64,000 nt of DNA from Flavobacterium shii. GTDB taxonomy: Bacteria; Bacteroidota; Bacteroidia; Flavobacteriales; Flavobacteriaceae. Shown one piece after another: positions 24,248 through 31,840 of the stretch. The first letter of the stretch is position 1. Each line of letters opens with the position of its first letter. The stretch covers positions 31,932 to 95,931 of the forward strand of contig NZ_JAOZEW010000024.1 of NCBI RefSeq assembly GCF_025847235.1, read 5' to 3'. Position numbers and translations under genes: made by a program. The notes under the pieces were generated by a model. The model ran no database searches, had not been told where the DNA came from, and saw only the letters and a list, made by a program, of their open reading frames with translations.

Positions 24248-25099
24248 ATGAACACACAGGAAAACATTAATTATAATCGCATTGCCGATGCAATAGATTA
24301 TATCAAAGCTAACTTTAAGGAACAACCCAACTTAGATGAGGTTGCCGAAAAAGTACATTTAAGTCCGTTTCACTTTCAGCGTTTGTTTACAGAATGGGCA
24401 GGAACAAGTCCGAAGAAATTCTTGCAATATATAAGTGTTGAACATGCCAAAAAAATCCTCAAAGAAAACAATCAGGTCACTTTATTTGATGCCGCTTATG
24501 ACACGGGACTTTCTGGAACAAGTCGTTTGCATGATTTATTTGTAAACATCGAAGGAATGACTCCTGCCGAATATAAAAACGGTGGTAAAAACCTAGAAAT
24601 TAATTTCAGTTTTGCCGAAAGTCCGTTTGGGAATATTATTGTAGCTTCTACTAGTAAAGGAGTTTGTTATATGGCTTTCGCCGAAGATGAAAAAACCGGA
24701 TTTCATCATTTGCAACACAAATTCCCAAATGCAACATTCTCTCGGAAACTAGATTTAGTACAACAAAATGCTTTATTTATTTTTCAGAATGACTGGAGTA
24801 AATTATCCGAAATAAAACTGCATTTAAAAGGAACTGATTTTCAGTTAAAGGTCTGGGAAACGCTGCTCAAAATTCCAATGGGACAACTCTCTACCTACGG
24901 TTCTATTGCACAACAAATAGAAAAACCTAATGCTTCTCGTGCAGTAGGAACGGCTATTGGCAGTAATCCAGTAGCATTCCTGATTCCGTGTCACCGCGTT
25001 ATTCAATCATCAGGAACTTTTGGCGGATATATGTGGGGAAATACCCGAAAAACAGCCATTATTGGTTGGGAGGGTGTGCAATCTAACTCGGAAATTTAA
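24248..25099 (+). CDS. AraC-type regulator fused to O6-alkylguanine-DNA alkyltransferase
   Basis: 283 residues, an Ada protein without its N-terminal zinc domain. Residues 10-110 are an AraC HTH domain (LDEVAEKVHLSPFHFQRLF, GLSGTSRLHDLF, GMTPAEY). The C-terminal part is an Ogt/MGMT domain with the methyl-acceptor in IPCHRVI (Cys about 247), QLKVWETLLKIP and GTAIGSNPVAFL. It repairs O6-methylguanine and probably activates the adjacent repair genes. A separate small gene at 26001 resembles the missing Ada N-domain. The 2OG-Fe(II) oxygenase gene follows by 11 bases. Confidence 0.92.
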   Translation: MNTQENINYNRIADAIDYIKANFKEQPNLDEVAEKVHLSPFHFQRLFTEWAGTSPKKFLQYISVEHAKKILKENNQVTLFDAAYDTGLSGTSRLHDLFVNIEGMTPAEYKNGGKNLEINFSFAESPFGNIIVASTSKGVCYMAFAEDEKTGFHHLQHKFPNATFSRKLDLVQQNALFIFQNDWSKLSEIKLHLKGTDFQLKVWETLLKIPMGQLSTYGSIAQQIEKPNASRAVGTAIGSNPVAFLIPCHRVIQSSGTFGGYMWGNTRKTAIIGWEGVQSNSEI

Positions 25100-25110
25100 A
25101 CCCTATTTTC

Positions 25111-25824
25111 ATGCAAAATATACAATCAAAAATTGCTTCTCTTAATTGGGAAAGCATCACCGAATCTATGCACGAAAATGGATATGCAATAATTCCTAAT
25201 GTGCTTAATAACGACCAATGTGAAGATTTGAAATTCGATTATTCAAATCCTAATTTATACCGAAAAACGGTTGTTATGGAACGTTATCGTTTTGGCTTAG
25301 GCGAATACAAATATTTTAATTATCCATTGCCTGATTTAATTCAAACGATTCGTTCGGCTATTTATCCTAAACTTGCTCCAATTGCAAATGTCTGGATGAA
25401 GGCATTAAATATAAACACCGTTTTTCCTGAATCTCATGAAAAATTATTAGAACAATGTCACGCCAATAATCAGTTAAAAGCGACTGTTTTAATTTTAAAA
25501 TATGGCAAAAGCGGTTTTAATACCTTGCATCAGGATTTGTACGGAGATATTTATTTTCCGATTCAGATTGTGCTTTTCTTAAACGAACCCGATCAAGATT
25601 TTACTGGTGGTGAATTTGTATTAACGCAACAAACTCCCAGAGCGCAATCTAAAGCTATTGTTCTGAAACCTAAAAAAGGTGATGTTCTGGTTTTTACCAC
25701 CAATTTTAGACCTATAAAAGGTTCTAAAGGTTATTATCGTGTAAATATGAAACATGGTGTTAGTGAGATTCATTCTGGCGAACGACATACATTGGGGATA
25801 ATTTTTCATGATGCGTTAAGTTAA
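25111..25824 (+). CDS. 2-oxoglutarate/Fe(II) oxygenase family protein
   Basis: A 237-residue dioxygenase. The iron ligands appear as HQDLYGD and a later His in VNMKHGVS, with an Arg in the same end strand (SGERHTLG) for 2-oxoglutarate. FPIQIVLFLNEPDQDFTGGEF and KGDVLVFTTNFRPI are family features. It is predicted to hydroxylate or demethylate a substrate, and its place 11 bases after the AraC-Ogt gene and before alkB points to DNA or nucleotide repair. It is distinct from AlkB. Substrate not known. Confidence 0.83.
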   Translation: MQNIQSKIASLNWESITESMHENGYAIIPNVLNNDQCEDLKFDYSNPNLYRKTVVMERYRFGLGEYKYFNYPLPDLIQTIRSAIYPKLAPIANVWMKALNINTVFPESHEKLLEQCHANNQLKATVLILKYGKSGFNTLHQDLYGDIYFPIQIVLFLNEPDQDFTGGEFVLTQQTPRAQSKAIVLKPKKGDVLVFTTNFRPIKGSKGYYRVNMKHGVSEIHSGERHTLGIIFHDALS

Positions 25825-25892
25825 GGTTTAAAGGAACAGAGAAACAAAGGTTCAAAGGTTTCCTATAGATACGCACAGGACAGACGCACAGT

Positions 25893-25978
25893 GTAGAGAC
25901 GCACCGCAGTGCGTCTAACATCACGTATTAACCCAATGAGGACAATCTTTGTGTAGACGCACTGCGGTGCATCTCTAC
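25893..25978. repeat. inverted repeat pair in spacer
   Basis: A 24-base left arm (25893-25916) and right arm (25955-25978) match in inverted orientation with one mismatch. Each arm is itself near-palindromic around GCACCGCAGTGC and GCACTGCGGTGC. It is between the oxygenase gene and the Ada-N-like gene and resembles miniature repeats of Flavobacterium spacers. Confidence 0.75.
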
Positions 25979-26000
25979 AGAATAAAAATATAATAACATT

Positions 26001-26258
26001 ATGATTGAGCACAATGAGATTTCAGATTTAGATTTACGAAATAAGATTAAAAATGTAGAAATTTGCTTTGGTGGAAACCGAAAGCTAAAAATTTACGGAA
26101 CATTAAGATGTAGTTCTGGTAAAAGAATGAAACGCGAAAATCGAGTTTTCTTTTTATCCGAAGATGAAGCTAAACAAAATGGTTTTAGACCTTGTGGACA
26201 TTGTATGAAAGCTGAATATAAAAAATGGAAAAAATGGACTTATTTAATCCCGAAATAG
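26001..26258 (+). CDS. stand-alone Ada N-domain-like protein
   Basis: An 85-residue protein resembling the metal-binding, phosphotriester-repair domain of Ada. The C-terminal pair is clear in NGFRPCGHC (Cys65, Cys68), with Cys37 in the place of the methyl-accepting Cys (GTLRCSSGKRMKRENRVFF). The second Cys of the first pair is replaced by the SSGK stretch, so the zinc site may be altered or use Cys22. It overlaps alkB by 34 bases and lies in the same repair island as AraC-Ogt. A methyl sensor or a degenerate structural protein are the two options. Confidence 0.65.
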   Translation: MIEHNEISDLDLRNKIKNVEICFGGNRKLKIYGTLRCSSGKRMKRENRVFFLSEDEAKQNGFRPCGHCMKAEYKKWKKWTYLIPK

Positions 26259-26842
26259 ACGAAACGACCAATTTATTACCTAAAGATGGAATTGTAAATT
26301 ATTACGGTAAATTATTTTCAAGAGAAAATTCGAACCATTATCTGGATATTCTACTCAATACTATCGAATGGAGAAATGACGAAGCAATTATCTTTGGGAA
26401 ATTAATAATTACAAAACGTAAGGTAGCTTGGTATGGAGATTCTCCTTTTGAATACACGTATTCTAACACTACAAAAAAAGCGCTTCCGTGGACAAAGGAA
26501 TTACTTGAATTAAAAACTGTCATAGAAGAAAAAACAGGCGAAACTTTTAATTCTTGTTTGCTTAATTTATATCATTCTGGCGACGAGGGAATGGCATGGC
26601 ATAGTGATGCCGAAAAAGATTTGAAAAAAAATGGTGCTATTGCTTCTGTAAGTTTTGGTGCGGAACGAAAGTTTGCTTTCAAACATAAAGACACCAAAGA
26701 AACTGTTTCTTTAATCTTAGAACATGGTAGTTTATTGGTCATGAAAGACACTACACAAACCCATTGGTTACATCGATTACCGCCAACAAAAACAATATCA
26801 AGACCTAGAGTAAACTTGACGTTTAGAACTATTGTTGAGTAA
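26225..26842 (+). CDS. alkB: alpha-ketoglutarate-dependent DNA dealkylase AlkB
   Basis: A 205-residue AlkB2-type oxygenase that removes methyl groups from N1-methyladenine and N3-methylcytosine. Seen: YHSGDEGMAWHSDAEKDL (HxD iron ligands), SFGAERKFAFKHK, a distal HWLHRLPP and RPRVNLTFR (Arg pair for 2-oxoglutarate). The start overlaps the Ada-N-like gene by 34 bases; a second in-frame ATG three codons later is equally possible. It ends the repair island and is followed by a strong hairpin terminator. Confidence 0.94.
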   Translation: MEKMDLFNPEIDETTNLLPKDGIVNYYGKLFSRENSNHYLDILLNTIEWRNDEAIIFGKLIITKRKVAWYGDSPFEYTYSNTTKKALPWTKELLELKTVIEEKTGETFNSCLLNLYHSGDEGMAWHSDAEKDLKKNGAIASVSFGAERKFAFKHKDTKETVSLILEHGSLLVMKDTTQTHWLHRLPPTKTISRPRVNLTFRTIVE

Positions 26843-26850
26843 GTTTTTAA

Positions 26851-26902
26851 ACCATTAGGGGATTAAGTTTAAATTCTTAATTTTTCTTAATCCCCTAATG
26901 GT
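26851..26902. terminator. bidirectional hairpin between alkB and Nudix regulator
   Basis: ACCATTAGGGGATTAAG (26851-26867) pairs perfectly with its complement at 26886-26902 across a T-rich loop. It lies between convergent genes and is a likely shared terminator, though T-tracts are short. Confidence 0.75.
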
Positions 26903-26933
26903 AAATTTAAAAAACTTATTCTTCAATATTGTT

Positions 26934-27689
26934 TTACCAACCTTGATTCAGCCCATTTTTAAGAACCTCATCATATTTTTCTTTATCAAAAGTATATAAA
27001 TTTGGAGCTTTATGTGCCACATTACTTTTCTTTTCATCTAGCTTATTCAAGATTCCAATGTTGGTTATTTTTCGGAGAAAGTTTCTCCTGTCCAACTTTT
27101 TATCCAAAATCGTTTCATACAATTTTTGAAGCTCTGGAATTGTAAATTTTTCAGGCAATAAATTATATCCTACGGGTATTAAATTCAACTCATTTCGAAG
27201 TGTGATTAATGCTTTATCAAGAATTTCTTTATGATCTAAGATTAATTCTGGAACTTCCTTGTGATCAACCCATTCTATTAATTCTTCTTTTTTACTTTGT
27301 TGTGGAACAGTTTGCAAGAAATCGACCAAGGCATAATATCCTACAGTTACAAATCGCTGTGATAGCCATTTTCCAGTCTCTCTGGGAATTTTTAGATGAT
27401 CTAAGACTGCATTACCAAAATGATTATCATTTCTTTTTACTTTTCCAAAAGTTGCAAATTGTCTCAAAAAAATCCCTTCCATTCCTGTTCTAATCTTCAA
27501 AACCCTCACAGCTGCATCATCTATATCTTCATCTATAGGAACGAATCCCCCAGGCAATGACCATTTATTTTCATACGGGGTTTTAATTAGCAAAACTTTA
27601 AGCTGATTGTCATGGAATCCGAAAATTACACAATCTATAGAAAGTCCTGGTTGGTATTCAACATATTTTTCCAAGGTGGTATTTCTCAT
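26934..27689 (-). CDS. NrtR-like Nudix-derived transcriptional regulator
   Basis: 251 residues with an N-terminal Nudix fold (CVIFGFHDNQLKVLLIKTPYENKW in two pieces, SLPGGFVP) and a C-terminal winged helix from about residue 170 (KFTIPELQKLYETIL, RRNFLRKITNIGIL). The Nudix box at 47-69 has lost its catalytic residues: where REUxEExG is expected it reads RVLKIRTG, so it cannot hydrolyse. It fits the NrtR/AraR class, which senses ADP-ribose or sugars. Target genes are not obvious; the glucan locus lies nearby but not adjacent. Its own leader contains an inverted repeat. Confidence 0.85.
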   Translation of the reverse strand: MRNTTLEKYVEYQPGLSIDCVIFGFHDNQLKVLLIKTPYENKWSLPGGFVPIDEDIDDAAVRVLKIRTGMEGIFLRQFATFGKVKRNDNHFGNAVLDHLKIPRETGKWLSQRFVTVGYYALVDFLQTVPQQSKKEELIEWVDHKEVPELILDHKEILDKALITLRNELNLIPVGYNLLPEKFTIPELQKLYETILDKKLDRRNFLRKITNIGILNKLDEKKSNVAHKAPNLYTFDKEKYDEVLKNGLNQGW

Positions 27690-28046
27690 GTAATTATTAT
27701 TTGTCTTGATTTTTACTTATAAAAATCAAGATGCTATTTAACTCATTTTTATAAAATGAAACAGATCTGATTTTTCAATATTTTCTGAACATATGCTAGC
27801 TATGTGCAAATCACAAATTAATGTCAAATTTACAAACAAATGCTATGGGAATTGAAAAAATAAGTACATTGCGTCATAATAACACATTAAGCATTTAGGT
27901 TGTTATTTTTTCACTGAAAGCACTTAATAGGCTAATTTAAAAATATTTATAAAATTAATTCTCAGTTTAAAAACAGTTCCTAATTGTAACAAATATTGAA
28001 ACAAAGAGTCTCTTAACTTAATCGAGAACAATAAATTGATCACAAC
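27690..28046. other. spacer between Nudix regulator and small unknown gene
   Basis: 357 bases of A/T-rich DNA. On the minus strand a TAAATTTG element (27832-27825) may drive the regulator, and a 10-bp inverted repeat CTTGATTTTT/AAAAATCAAG (27705-27730) lies 16 bases before its ATG, a candidate autoregulatory operator. Nothing else is recognised. Confidence 0.5.
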
Positions 28047-28301
28047 ATGAACATTCCAAATCTAGAAAAAATGAATAAGAAACTTATTAAAAAAATATGT
28101 TCTTCTTTTGGATTAGTATCAAAAACAGAACTCTTAGAAGAATCTTTAAAATATAGCATCAAGCAGGAAAAAATTTCGGATCAACTTTTAAACAGTGTTG
28201 ATTCTAAAGATAAAAAAGCAAAAAAAGATGCTTATGAAAAAGCCATTAACGAATCCTATAAAGGAATTGGAGTTATGGATTTCATGAATACTTTAAAATA
28301 A
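28047..28301 (+). CDS. small hypothetical protein
   Basis: 84 residues, basic N terminus, lysine-rich with little predicted structure beyond helices (KTELLEESLKYSIKQEK). No family recognised and no signal peptide. A second in-frame ATG at codon 9 could be the start. A perfect terminator follows at once, which supports it being a real transcribed gene. Confidence 0.6.
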   Translation: MNIPNLEKMNKKLIKKICSSFGLVSKTELLEESLKYSIKQEKISDQLLNSVDSKDKKAKKDAYEKAINESYKGIGVMDFMNTLK

Positions 28302-28337
28302 AAAACGGGCAAAATATATATTTTGCCCGTTTTTTTA
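28301..28337 (+). terminator. intrinsic terminator after small unknown gene
   Basis: AAAAACGGGCAAAATA pairs perfectly with TATTTTGCCCGTTTTT, followed by T residues. Confidence 0.9.
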
Positions 28338-28555
28338 TTATTCCTTTAAAATCTTCTTTTAACATCGATTTACTTCTCCTGATCTATCCTTATCTTCTGA
28401 TTACTAAAAATATCATCCTGATGGGGTTTCTTTAAATAAAATTCATTTCTACAAATATAACGTCCCGCTGGTACTTGCTTTATCCATAATGTAAAAAGCC
28501 AGATGGGATTAGAATTTGATATGTTAAAAATTATACTCAAAAAGGATTTTCTTTA

Positions 28556-30784
28556 TTATTTCACCAATTCAAAATCAGATTTTACACGAATATCTGCCGA
28601 AGATGAACCTATCATCAATTCAAAATCACCTGGTTCTGAACCCCACTCTATTTTGTCATTATAAAAAGATAGTTTTTCGTTATCTATCGTAAACTGAATC
28701 GTTTTGGTTTCTCCTGCATTTAATTTCACTTTCTGAAAATCTCTAAGTTCTAAAACAGGTCTTACAACTGATCCAAATTTATCTTTTAAATACAATTGCA
28801 CTACTTCTTCTCCTGCTACTTTTCCAGTGTTTTTTAACTGAAAAGAAACTTGAATTTTCTCATTGCTCTTCATTTTGGTAGTAGATAATTTTAAATCGGA
28901 ATAATCGAATTTAGTGTAGCTTAATCCAAATCCGAAAGGAAATTTAGGACTACTTTTCAAATCTGTATAAGCAGAAACATATCCTTTGGCATTATCGTCT
29001 TGTGCTGGTCTTCCTGTACTATAATGGTTGTAGTAAATAGGAATTTGTCCTACTTCTCTCGGGAATGTCATTGGTAATTTTCCTGACGGATTGTAATCTC
29101 CAAATAATACATCTGCAATAGCATTTCCTGCTTCGCTACCTAACCACCATGTATAAAGAATAGCTGGCACATTATCGGCTGTCCAATTAAAAACAAGTGG
29201 TCTTCCTGCGTTAACCAAAACTACAACTGGTTTTCCTGTTGCCTGAATCGCTTTTACTAATTCTTCCTGAACTCCTGGTATGTTTATGTTGCTTCGGCTT
29301 TTGGCTTCTCCACTCATATCATGTCTTTCGCCAATACTCAGGATTACTACATCGGCTTGTTTTGCTGTTGCAATTGCTTCGGCAAAACCATCTTTGTTGT
29401 CGCCTTCTACTTCACATCCTTTGGCATATAGTAGTTTGGTATTCTTCCCTACTTTATTTTGTAATCCGTCCCATTGCGAAACCACCCATTTGTTATAATC
29501 TACTTCTGGTAATTCAACAGCCCAGAAACCCATATTGGCTTTATACTCTTTTACCATTGGTCCTATAAATGCAATTGTTTTTGTGCTTTTAGCAAGTGGT
29601 AATATCGCATTATCATTCTTTAGTAAAACAATACTTTTTGCTGCAACTTCACGCGCTGCTTTACGGTGTTCCGGATTATTTAATTCTTGTTTCTCTCTAT
29701 CTGGATTGGAGTATTTGTATGGATCATCGAATAATCCTAACTCAAATTTCTTGCGCAAAATCCTTTTTACAGCATCATCTACTAGGTCTATCGAAACTTT
29801 GTTTTCTTTTATCAATGCTGGCAAGTTATATCTGTATGCATTACTTTCCATATCCATATCGCTACCCGCAGTAATTGCAGCTAGTGCAGCTTCTTTAAGA
29901 TCTTTAGAATAGCCATGTGCAACCATTTCGCCTATTGATCCCCAATCTGAAACTACGAATCCTTGAAAGTTCCATTTTCCTTTTAAAATATCTCTTTGTA
30001 AGTGTGCATTTCCTGTTGCAGGAATTCCGTTAATATCATTAAATGAATTCATAAATGTTGCTGCACCAGCATCTAGTGCGGCTTTAAATGGTGGTAAATA
30101 AGTTTCCCACAACATTCTTTCGCTCATATCTACTGAGTTATAATCTCTACCTCCAATGGCGGCTCCATAAGCTGCAAAATGTTTTACGCATGCCATTACT
30201 GAATTTAGGTTTCCTAGTTTATCCCCTTGAAATCCTTTTACTCTGGCATAAGCTATTCTTGAACCTAAATAGCTATCTTCTCCTGCTCCTTCCATTACAC
30301 GTCCCCAACGTGGGTCACGACCAATATCGACCATTGGGGCAAATGTCCAATGGATTCCGCTTGCAGCAGCTTCGGTCGCAGCAACTCTAGCCGAAAGTTC
30401 TATCGCTGCCAAATCCCAACTTGCTGCTTCTCCTAACGGAATCGGGAATGTGGTTTTAAAACCATGTATTACATCCTGACCATATAACAATGGTATTTTT
30501 AATCGGGATTGCATTGCCAGTTCTTGATATTGTCGGGTATATTTTGTCCCAACTACATTAAGCATTGAACCTACTAAACCATCTTTAATTTCGGCTTGTT
30601 TATTTGGGTTTATAGTAATTGGACCTGTGGCAGCATTATTACCTGTGTACTGATTAAGTTGCCCAATTTTTTCCTCAAGCGTCATTTGCTTCAGCAACGC
30701 ATTTACTTTTTGATCGATAGTTTGCTGTTGCGCCATCGCAAAAAACGAAAGCATCAAACAAGTCAATGTGGTTATTCTTTTCAT
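28556..30784 (-). CDS. bglX: beta-glucosidase, GH3 family
   Basis: A 742-residue secreted enzyme (signal peptide MKRITTLTCLMLSFFAMAQ) that releases glucose from beta-linked oligosaccharides. The N-terminal domain has CVKHFAAYGAAIGGRDYNSV and the nucleophile Asp in GFVVSDWGS; the middle domain carries SIVLLKNDNAILPLAKS and GEAKSRSNINIPG; the C terminus is the usual Fn3-like fold (GEEVVQLYLKDKFGS). It is the last gene of the minus-strand glucan locus, 91 bases from the phosphatase-fold gene. Periplasmic action on short products fits the locus. The plus-strand spacer 28338-28555 beyond it holds nothing clear. Confidence 0.95.
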   Translation of the reverse strand: MKRITTLTCLMLSFFAMAQQQTIDQKVNALLKQMTLEEKIGQLNQYTGNNAATGPITINPNKQAEIKDGLVGSMLNVVGTKYTRQYQELAMQSRLKIPLLYGQDVIHGFKTTFPIPLGEAASWDLAAIELSARVAATEAAASGIHWTFAPMVDIGRDPRWGRVMEGAGEDSYLGSRIAYARVKGFQGDKLGNLNSVMACVKHFAAYGAAIGGRDYNSVDMSERMLWETYLPPFKAALDAGAATFMNSFNDINGIPATGNAHLQRDILKGKWNFQGFVVSDWGSIGEMVAHGYSKDLKEAALAAITAGSDMDMESNAYRYNLPALIKENKVSIDLVDDAVKRILRKKFELGLFDDPYKYSNPDREKQELNNPEHRKAAREVAAKSIVLLKNDNAILPLAKSTKTIAFIGPMVKEYKANMGFWAVELPEVDYNKWVVSQWDGLQNKVGKNTKLLYAKGCEVEGDNKDGFAEAIATAKQADVVILSIGERHDMSGEAKSRSNINIPGVQEELVKAIQATGKPVVVLVNAGRPLVFNWTADNVPAILYTWWLGSEAGNAIADVLFGDYNPSGKLPMTFPREVGQIPIYYNHYSTGRPAQDDNAKGYVSAYTDLKSSPKFPFGFGLSYTKFDYSDLKLSTTKMKSNEKIQVSFQLKNTGKVAGEEVVQLYLKDKFGSVVRPVLELRDFQKVKLNAGETKTIQFTIDNEKLSFYNDKIEWGSEPGDFELMIGSSSADIRVKSDFELVK

Positions 30785-30875
30785 GAAATAAATATTAAAT
30801 TCTTATTATTGTTTTTTCTACTAAACATAAATTGCTTTCAAACCACAGTTTAATAAAATTGCATTCATTCTTTTG

Positions 30876-31715
30876 CTATTCATTAACTTCAATTAATACA
30901 GGCAAGTGGTCCGATGGATATTTTAAATCTACTGAATCACTTAAAACTGCATACTTTTTAACTTTCAGATTACTGTTTTTAGAAATAAAAATATAATCTA
31001 TCAATAACGTAACTGGCTTATCATGTTCAAAATCATTGAAGGTTCCTGATGGGCCAAATGGCTTTTGCTCTGAAATTTCACGGCTGTCGTTCATATTTTT
31101 TCTCAAAGAAATAATCCGATCTGTATTTGGTTCCGAGTTAAAATCGCCCATAAGAAAGACAGGATATCCTTTGGTATTAAGTGCTGCCATTTTGGATAAA
31201 ATTAATTCTAGTCCTTTGGTTCTTGCCTCTTCGCCAATATGATCGAGATGCGTATTAAAAACCCAAAATGTTTTTTTTGTTTTTAAATCTTTAAAAAGAG
31301 CATACGTACAAACTCTATTACATGCAGCATCCCAACCTCTTGAAACAACATCCGGAGTTTGAGAAAGCCAAAACGTATTGGATTCTAGTACCGAAAATCT
31401 ATCTTTTTTATAATAAATAGAAGATGATTCGCCTTTACCTTCTGCTTCACGAGCAATACCTATATGATTATAATTTGGTAATGCAACCGCAATATCATTA
31501 ACCTGATTGGGCAATGCTTCTTGTACTCCAAAAATATCCGGTGCATAAAATTGTATTTGAGAAGTGAAAAAATCTTTACGGTTTCCCCATGCATTTTCAC
31601 CATCAGAGGCTACATCCAATCGGATATTATAGGTCATTATTTTTAAATTTTGTCCATAAATTCCAGATAGTGACAAAAGCATTAAAGCGACAATTAGTTT
31701 TTTTGTTTTTTTCAT
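30876..31715 (-). CDS. secreted endonuclease/exonuclease/phosphatase-fold protein
   Basis: 279 residues with a signal peptide ending LLSLSGIYG. All active-site pieces are intact: MTYNIRLD, DIFGVQEAL, NTHLDHIGE, MGDFNSEPNTD, LLIDYIFIS and SDHLPV. The fold hydrolyses phosphodiesters in nucleic acids or lipids. Its sugar-locus position suggests it removes a phosphorylated or lipid substituent of the glycan or of a host surface, but that is inference. It lies between the GH5 and GH3 genes and is transcribed with them. Confidence 0.9.
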   Translation of the reverse strand: MKKTKKLIVALMLLSLSGIYGQNLKIMTYNIRLDVASDGENAWGNRKDFFTSQIQFYAPDIFGVQEALPNQVNDIAVALPNYNHIGIAREAEGKGESSSIYYKKDRFSVLESNTFWLSQTPDVVSRGWDAACNRVCTYALFKDLKTKKTFWVFNTHLDHIGEEARTKGLELILSKMAALNTKGYPVFLMGDFNSEPNTDRIISLRKNMNDSREISEQKPFGPSGTFNDFEHDKPVTLLIDYIFISKNSNLKVKKYAVLSDSVDLKYPSDHLPVLIEVNE

Positions 31716-31840
31716 AATTAAGGTTTTTTAATCCATTAAAACTTAGCCTTTATTCCAAAGCTTTAAATGGAGAAAACTAATCTAACAAAATATTAATTAC
31801 AAATACTATTATGATTTTTCGTTTACGTTTTTTTAACACA

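Noticed and set aside
29239..29912. Several plus-strand open frames over bglX
   Set aside because: They are antisense to a full-length GH3 gene with intact motifs and have no recognisable features.
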